From JBDNFP01 sp041689775 (lineage in GTDB: Bacteria > Bacteroidota > Bacteroidia > Cytophagales > Spirosomataceae), in NCBI GenBank assembly GCA_041689775.1, contig JBDNFP010000100.1, forward strand, positions 1 to 19,523: DNA of 19,523 nt, read 5' to 3'. Of the stretch, positions 14,671-19,523 are shown piece by piece. Each line of letters starts with the position of its first letter. Positions within the stretch are counted from its first letter, which is position 1. Under the pieces are notes generated by a model. It searched no databases, was not told where the DNA came from, and saw nothing but the letters and a program-made list of their open reading frames with translations. A program made the position numbers and the translations under genes.

Positions 14671-16434
14671 TTACACCAATCCTAACTCAGCACCAATTGC
14701 CTGTACCTTCTCTTTTAGGCCCGCATATTTGGCATCAAACTCATCATTTGTTTCTAGGTTAGCGCGAACACCCACGTAGAACTTAATCTTAGGCTCCGTA
14801 CCTGATGGACGGCAGGTAAACTTAGTACCATCATTGGTAAAGAATTGAAGTACGTTCGATGACTCGATCCCCATTTGTCCGGAAGGAATCGGGAATATTG
14901 CACCCGAACGTAAATCTGTATTGGTTAAGGCCTTGTAATCATCCATGCGGATAACCGGGGCACCACCCAGCGTTTTGGGAGGATTCTTCCTAAAATCAGA
15001 CATCATTTGTTGTATTTCATCGGCTCCGCTCTTTCCTTTTTTGGTGATTGAAATCAAGCCTTCGTAGTAAAATCCAAACTGCTTATAGATATCCATCAAC
15101 ATATCGAACAGGCTCATGCCTTTATCCTTGGCGTAGGCCGTTAATTCGGCAATAATAGCGCAGGAAGCAATGGCGTCTTTATCACGTACGGCATCGCCGA
15201 TCAAATAACCATAGCTCTCCTCGCCCCCACCAATAAACTCTTCCAGTCCTTCCTTCTCACGAATTACCTGGGCTATGTATTTGAAGCCCGTCAGAGTATT
15301 ATAACACTTTACCCCGAAGGTATCCGACATATTGTCGATAAGGTCAGTGGTTACGATAGTTTTACAAACAAACTGATCTCCCGTTAGCTTACCAGCCTCT
15401 TTCCATGCAGATAGTAGGTAATAGATTAACAAACTAGCGGTTTGATTACCGTTCAAAAGTTGAAGTTCACCATGTTGGTTTTTAGCACCAATACCGACAC
15501 GGTCACTGTCAGGATCCGTACCCATGATCAAGTCAGCGTCGATCTCTCTCGCTTTTTTCATCGCCAGAGTCATGGCCTCACTCTCCTCCGGATTAGGATA
15601 TACTACCGTAGGAAACTGTCCGTTACCGTTTGGTTCAGACTGTTCCTCAATCATCGTTACGTTTTCGAAACCCATGGCAGCCAACGTGCGTGGCACTAGC
15701 TTTACACCCGTACCATGAATGGGAGTAAATACAATTTTGGTGTCTTTTTGGCGCTTAATGGCCTCCTTTGAAATAGAAAGCGAAAGAATATGATCTACAT
15801 ACTTCTTATCTATTTCTTCTCCAATGGAATGAATCAAGTCTGGATTTCCTTCAAACTTGATTTGTTCTACTCTCGAGATTGCGTTTACCTCCTTAATAAT
15901 ATTAGTATCATGGGGAGCCACTACTTGTGAACCATCCACCCAATAGGCTTTGTATCCATTGTATTCTTTTGGATTGTGCGATGCAGTAACCACTACTCCA
16001 CTGTGACAATCCAATTCACGAATTGTAAAGGATAGCTCTGGTGTTGGCCGAAGCGCGTCAAATAAAAATACTGTAAACCCATTCCCGGAAAAGATATCGG
16101 CAATTATTTGGGAAAACTCATCGGATTTAATCCGGGAATCATAGGCGATAGCAACCCGGATTTCTTCCCCCGGAAAGGTTTTAATCAAATAATTGGCTAA
16201 CCCCTGAGTGGCTTTCCCTACTGTGTATCTGTTCATACGATTGGACCCGATACCAATAAGTCCGCGTAGCCCACCCGTTCCGAATTCTAAATCTTTATAG
16301 AAAGCATCCGTTAATTCGGCACTATTTCCTTCATCAATTAATGTTTGAATCGCTGATTTTGTCTCTCGGTCATAATTACCATTTAACCAGGAATTAACTT
16401 TACTTTCAACGGATGGATCCAATTGTACTACCAT
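14671..16434 (-). CDS. pgm: Phosphoglucomutase/phosphomannomutase (phospho-sugar mutase)
   Basis: A 587-residue cytosolic alpha-D-phosphohexomutase that interconverts hexose-1-phosphate and hexose-6-phosphate through a phosphoserine. All four active-site elements are present: the phosphoserine loop VVTASHNPKEYNG with Ser152; the Mg-binding MGTDPDSDRVGIG with Asp307, Asp309 and Asp311; the sugar-binding loop GGGEESYGYL at 402-411; and the phosphate-binding CRPSGTEPKIKFY at 541-553. The length and the N-terminal FGTGGLRGLIGIGSNRMN match the long bacterial type near eukaryotic PGM2 rather than the 450-residue GlmM/AlgC type. Glucose-1-phosphate is the likely main substrate, but mannose or pentose phosphates are possible. 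It follows the GH63-like gene on the same strand across 192 bases, which may hold its own regulatory sites. Confidence 0.92.
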   Translation of the reverse strand: MVVQLDPSVESKVNSWLNGNYDRETKSAIQTLIDEGNSAELTDAFYKDLEFGTGGLRGLIGIGSNRMNRYTVGKATQGLANYLIKTFPGEEIRVAIAYDSRIKSDEFSQIIADIFSGNGFTVFLFDALRPTPELSFTIRELDCHSGVVVTASHNPKEYNGYKAYWVDGSQVVAPHDTNIIKEVNAISRVEQIKFEGNPDLIHSIGEEIDKKYVDHILSLSISKEAIKRQKDTKIVFTPIHGTGVKLVPRTLAAMGFENVTMIEEQSEPNGNGQFPTVVYPNPEESEAMTLAMKKAREIDADLIMGTDPDSDRVGIGAKNQHGELQLLNGNQTASLLIYYLLSAWKEAGKLTGDQFVCKTIVTTDLIDNMSDTFGVKCYNTLTGFKYIAQVIREKEGLEEFIGGGEESYGYLIGDAVRDKDAIASCAIIAELTAYAKDKGMSLFDMLMDIYKQFGFYYEGLISITKKGKSGADEIQQMMSDFRKNPPKTLGGAPVIRMDDYKALTNTDLRSGAIFPIPSGQMGIESSNVLQFFTNDGTKFTCRPSGTEPKIKFYVGVRANLETNDEFDAKYAGLKEKVQAIGAELGLV

Positions 16435-16488
16435 TTTTTGTTGGATATGTTAAGTATGGGGATCTATGGGAATTTATCAATAGTAGAG

Positions 16489-16606
16489 TCATAGTAGCAT
16501 TAAGCTATCACCACTCACTATCTCACAAAAATGAAAAAATAAATTATTATAGTGTAATTTTTGCCACAAATAATGTGAACGCATTCATACTATGATAATC
16601 ATAGTA
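16489..16606. promoter_or_regulatory. Palindrome and repeated TACTATGA boxes upstream of the mutase gene
   Basis: A near-perfect palindrome TACTATGATAATCATAGTA (16588-16606, two 9-base arms around one central base) lies just after the end of the glucosidase gene. A third copy of the same box, TCATAGTA, is at 16489-16496, 55 bases before the mutase start codon. The arrangement fits repressor or activator half-sites, although the palindrome could also be a weak transcript-end hairpin for the glucosidase gene. Confidence 0.35.
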
Positions 16607-16626
16607 CATGATAAACCCTACTTTTA

Positions 16627-19332
16627 TCAACCTTCATCAATCAATGCTGGTGGATCAAAACTTGAAGGAGTAACTTGCTTTGCGCGCGCCTGTGATGTTT
16701 TTAATATCAACTCAGCCACGAGGCCTGTCCAACCAGTTTGATGCCCTGCACCACAGCCCCTGCCATTGTCTCCGTGGAAATATTCATAAAACAGGATATG
16801 ATCATTGAAGTGCGGGTCAATTGTAAATTTCTCATGCTCTCCAAAGGCGGCTCGGCGGTTATTACTGTCTTTTTTAAAGATGGCGATCAAACGATCAGCT
16901 ATCCCCAAAGCTACCTGATCGATGGTCGTGAGATTACCTGAGTTCGTTGGATACTCCACTTCGTAGTCATCGCCGTAGTAAGCATGAAACTTCATCAGAG
17001 AATCAAATATTAGATAATTTAGTGGGAACCAAATAGGTCCCCGCCAATTGGAGTTTCCACCCATAATATCAGTGAGTGCTTCTCCGGGAGTATAGTCTAC
17101 TTGTAACACCTCACCATTAATATAGAATTTATATGGGTTTCCCTCATGAAACTTTGAAAGGGCCCGCACACCATATTCAGATAAAAACTCTTGCTCATCA
17201 AGCATGCGCTTTAAAATCATTTTCATCCGGTGTCCCCTAAGAATCGACATGAGTCGATTTTCCCCTTTCCCCGATTCGAACCAACGAGAAATCAGACGAG
17301 CTAAATCGGGGCGGTTGGCTAGAACCCACTCTACTCTACGCTTGAAGATCGGCATCTTATCCAGCATCTGAGGGTCCAGAATCTCAACCGCAAACAAAGG
17401 GATTAACCCTACAATAGACCGAACCTTCAAGAGTATACTCTGAGCATTAGGTATATGGATCACATCGTAGTAGAATTGATCATCTTCGTCCCATAAGCTG
17501 ATGGTTGAGTTCTTATCACCCATCGCTTCCATAGCGCCGGCAATATGGAGGAAGTGCTCAAAAAATTTGGACGCCATATCCTGATATACCGGTTGTTTTA
17601 GAGAAATTTCAACCGAAATCCGCAGCATATTTAAAGTATACATCGCCATCCAGCCGGTAGCATCAGCTTGTTCAAGCTTACCACCAAAGGGCATAGGGCT
17701 CGAGCGATCAAATACACCAATATTATCGAGACCTAGGAAGCCACCGCTAAATATATTATTACCAGTATCATCTTTTTGATTGACCCACCAAGTAAAGTTC
17801 AGGAGTAGTTTATGGAATATCTTTTCCAAAAAGGCTATGTCACCGACCCCGTCATTCTGCTCACGATCAATTTCGTAAACCTTCCAGGTTGCCCAGGCGT
17901 GTACGGGCGGATTCACATCGGAGAAATTCCATTCATAGGCAGGAATCTGCCCATTGGGATGCATATAGTATTCGCGGAGCAGGATTTCCAGTTGTCTTTT
18001 AGCAAAATCAGAGTCTACCCTGGCTAATGGTATGCAATGGAATGCTAGGTCCCAGGCCGCAAACCAAGGGTACTCCCATTTATCTGGCATTGAAATAATA
18101 TTGGCAGCATAAAGATGCTTCCAACCTGAATTCCGTCCCCACTTACGCCCATAAGCAGGTTCGGGCTGGGAAGGGTCACCCTTGATCCACTCGTAAACAT
18201 TGTAGTAATAAAACTGCTTATTCCAAAGCATCCCGGCATAGGCCTGGCGCTGGATAGAAAGCAAATCTTCGTCTTTGACATCTTTTTGTAGTTCGGCATA
18301 AAACTCGTCAGCTTCCCTGATTCGTTTGTCAAACAAATCATCATAACCTCCGAAAGGTTCTGAGATAGTATGATTAACAAAGCGCATCCGTACGGTGACA
18401 CTCTCACCGGCCTTTACCATTTTAGTAAACTTACCTGAGGCTTTAGTACCTATATTATTCGGATTGACAGTGTTGGTTTTATTTCCACTAATGATGTAGT
18501 CATTTATTCCATCCTTGGGGTATTGTACTGTATTTGACATACTGTACAATTTCTTTACGTTTGTCTCGTTCTCGCAAAACAAAAGCTCATCAGCATCATC
18601 AAAATACAGATTAAGTTTACCGTGCTTCCGGTGGTTAACCTCCACTATTTTATTGGCTAACCCATTCATTATGGGCTTGTAGTTGAAGGCTTCGTAGCCC
18701 CATGACCAGGTATTACGGAATGAGATGGTTGGAAGAATCGTTATCGGAGCATCGACCGGTCCCCGGTTGTGAACAGTTACCCGCATCAGCACATCTTCTT
18801 CGTCTGCTTTGGCGTACTCCATAAAAATGTCGAAGTACTCGTCTTTGTCAAAAATACCTGTGTCCAGAATTTCGTATTCGTCGTCATCTTTTGTAAGCTT
18901 AGCATTTTCCTGACGTAATTTATCGTAAGGAAACGCATTCTGAGGATACTTGTAAAGCATCTTCATATAGGAGTGAGTAGGAGTACTATCCAAATAGTAA
19001 TATAGCTCCTTAGAATCTTCTCCGTGGTTTGCCTCACGATTGGTCAAACCGAACAAGCGCTCCTTTAAAAACTTATCTTTATGATTCCAGAAGGCAAACG
19101 ATAGGCATATATGCTGCTTATTATCAGAAAACCCTCCAATTCCTTCTTCGCCCCAACGATAAGCCTTGGAACGGGCCATTTCATGATTTATATAGTTCCA
19201 GGCATCCCCATTTCCACTGTAATCTTCCCGAACGGTTCCCCATTGGCGCTCTGAAAGGTATGGACCCCACTTTTTCCAGCCCCTATTATCCTTTTGGAGT
19301 GTAAGTCTTACTTTTTCTGCACTAGAAGCCAT
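16627..19332 (-). CDS. GH63-like glucosidase
   Basis: A 901-residue protein with no signal peptide, so probably cytosolic. An N-terminal beta-sandwich-type domain (about 20-345), starting with the WKKWGPYLSERQWGTVREDYS motif, is followed by an (alpha/alpha)6 barrel (about 360-880). This is the architecture of bacterial glycoside hydrolase family 63 and related glucosidases, which cleave alpha-glucosides such as glucosylated sugars or glycerate. Candidate catalytic residues are Asp428 in PWFAAWDLAFH (general acid) and Glu850 in LFYEYFHGDNGRG, near GAGHQTGWTGLV. NSNWRGPIWFPLNY at 760-773 is another family hallmark. The substrate cannot be read from the sequence. A TATCTTTG -7 element is 65 bases upstream. 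The phosphosugar mutase gene follows on the same strand, suggesting use of the released glucose. Confidence 0.85.
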   Translation of the reverse strand: MASSAEKVRLTLQKDNRGWKKWGPYLSERQWGTVREDYSGNGDAWNYINHEMARSKAYRWGEEGIGGFSDNKQHICLSFAFWNHKDKFLKERLFGLTNREANHGEDSKELYYYLDSTPTHSYMKMLYKYPQNAFPYDKLRQENAKLTKDDDEYEILDTGIFDKDEYFDIFMEYAKADEEDVLMRVTVHNRGPVDAPITILPTISFRNTWSWGYEAFNYKPIMNGLANKIVEVNHRKHGKLNLYFDDADELLFCENETNVKKLYSMSNTVQYPKDGINDYIISGNKTNTVNPNNIGTKASGKFTKMVKAGESVTVRMRFVNHTISEPFGGYDDLFDKRIREADEFYAELQKDVKDEDLLSIQRQAYAGMLWNKQFYYYNVYEWIKGDPSQPEPAYGRKWGRNSGWKHLYAANIISMPDKWEYPWFAAWDLAFHCIPLARVDSDFAKRQLEILLREYYMHPNGQIPAYEWNFSDVNPPVHAWATWKVYEIDREQNDGVGDIAFLEKIFHKLLLNFTWWVNQKDDTGNNIFSGGFLGLDNIGVFDRSSPMPFGGKLEQADATGWMAMYTLNMLRISVEISLKQPVYQDMASKFFEHFLHIAGAMEAMGDKNSTISLWDEDDQFYYDVIHIPNAQSILLKVRSIVGLIPLFAVEILDPQMLDKMPIFKRRVEWVLANRPDLARLISRWFESGKGENRLMSILRGHRMKMILKRMLDEQEFLSEYGVRALSKFHEGNPYKFYINGEVLQVDYTPGEALTDIMGGNSNWRGPIWFPLNYLIFDSLMKFHAYYGDDYEVEYPTNSGNLTTIDQVALGIADRLIAIFKKDSNNRRAAFGEHEKFTIDPHFNDHILFYEYFHGDNGRGCGAGHQTGWTGLVAELILKTSQARAKQVTPSSFDPPALIDEG

Positions 19333-19397
19333 ATAAATATTTTTATTTCAAAAAGAGAATTGTGGCATGTACCCCGAAACAGACTGCTACACAAAAA

Positions 19398-19405
19398 CAA
19401 AGATA
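19398..19405 (-). promoter_or_regulatory. Candidate -7 promoter element for the glucosidase gene
   Basis: The minus strand reads TATCTTTG, a perfect TAnnTTTG match, 65 bases before the start codon. A TTG -33 element at the usual distance is not evident. The remaining bases to the window end (to 19523) are AT-rich and show no gene. Confidence 0.4.
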
Positions 19406-19523
19406 GGTATGTCAATTGTCGATGAAATACTCTTTAATAGACAATTAATATGTAATTATTTTGTCTACGTAAGTAGTTGGCCATATTTAAACATACATTT
19501 ATTTTATTGAGAAGTTGATGGAA

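Noticed and set aside
15442..15718. Plus-strand open frames opposite the mutase gene
   Set aside because: They lie fully inside a strongly supported gene on the other strand and resemble no protein family.
18045..18407. 120-residue minus-strand frame within the glucosidase gene
   Set aside because: It overlaps a conserved GH63-like domain in another frame and shows no family features.

Overview
The window looks like a chromosomal segment of a Bacteroidota bacterium, most likely of the order Cytophagales. I infer this from the style of the GyrB, PPK1 and 400-residue alanine dehydrogenase proteins, from start codons without clear Shine-Dalgarno sequences, and from AT-rich spacers with a few TAnnTTTG-type -7 elements. 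I cannot name a genus. Most of the window is core metabolism and housekeeping on the minus strand. I saw no CRISPR array, phage, secretion or defence cluster and no RNA gene.

Layout. 1-106: the 5' end of an IS630-like transposase, running off the left edge. 158-1312: a PLP-dependent class V aminotransferase-fold gene broken by one in-frame TAG. 1314-2070: a SixA-type phosphohistidine phosphatase followed by a small membrane protein. 2278-4044: SppA signal peptide peptidase, separated by a bidirectional hairpin from a convergent CNT-family nucleoside transporter (4126-5379). 5485-5990: a decayed DUF4870-type membrane protein gene. 6050-8344 and 8581-10536: polyphosphate kinase (ppk1) and DNA gyrase B (gyrB), both on the minus strand with a hairpin terminator between them. 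10537-11088: a 552-base spacer holding a 162-bp MITE-like element with 18-bp terminal inverted repeats and a 9-bp target duplication. 11089-13275: a minus-strand cluster of tsaE, alanine dehydrogenase and an unrecognised 144-residue protein. 13553-14590: a Gfo/Idh/MocA oxidoreductase. 14671-19332: a phosphoglucomutase-type enzyme and a 901-residue GH63-like glucosidase, both on the minus strand.

How the genes relate. The GH63-like enzyme could release glucose, and the phosphosugar mutase would interconvert hexose-1- and hexose-6-phosphates, so these two form a plausible carbohydrate pair. The nucleoside transporter, SppA, SixA, PPK1 and GyrB look like independent units. tsaE, ald and the unknown gene look like one operon.

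The most notable features are evolutionary: two recently broken genes and a well-preserved non-autonomous transposable element, next to an otherwise intact core gene set. I found no convincing new multi-gene system. The best candidates for something undescribed are the MITE family, the 144-residue protein downstream of alanine dehydrogenase, and short palindromic repeats upstream of the transporter and mutase genes.
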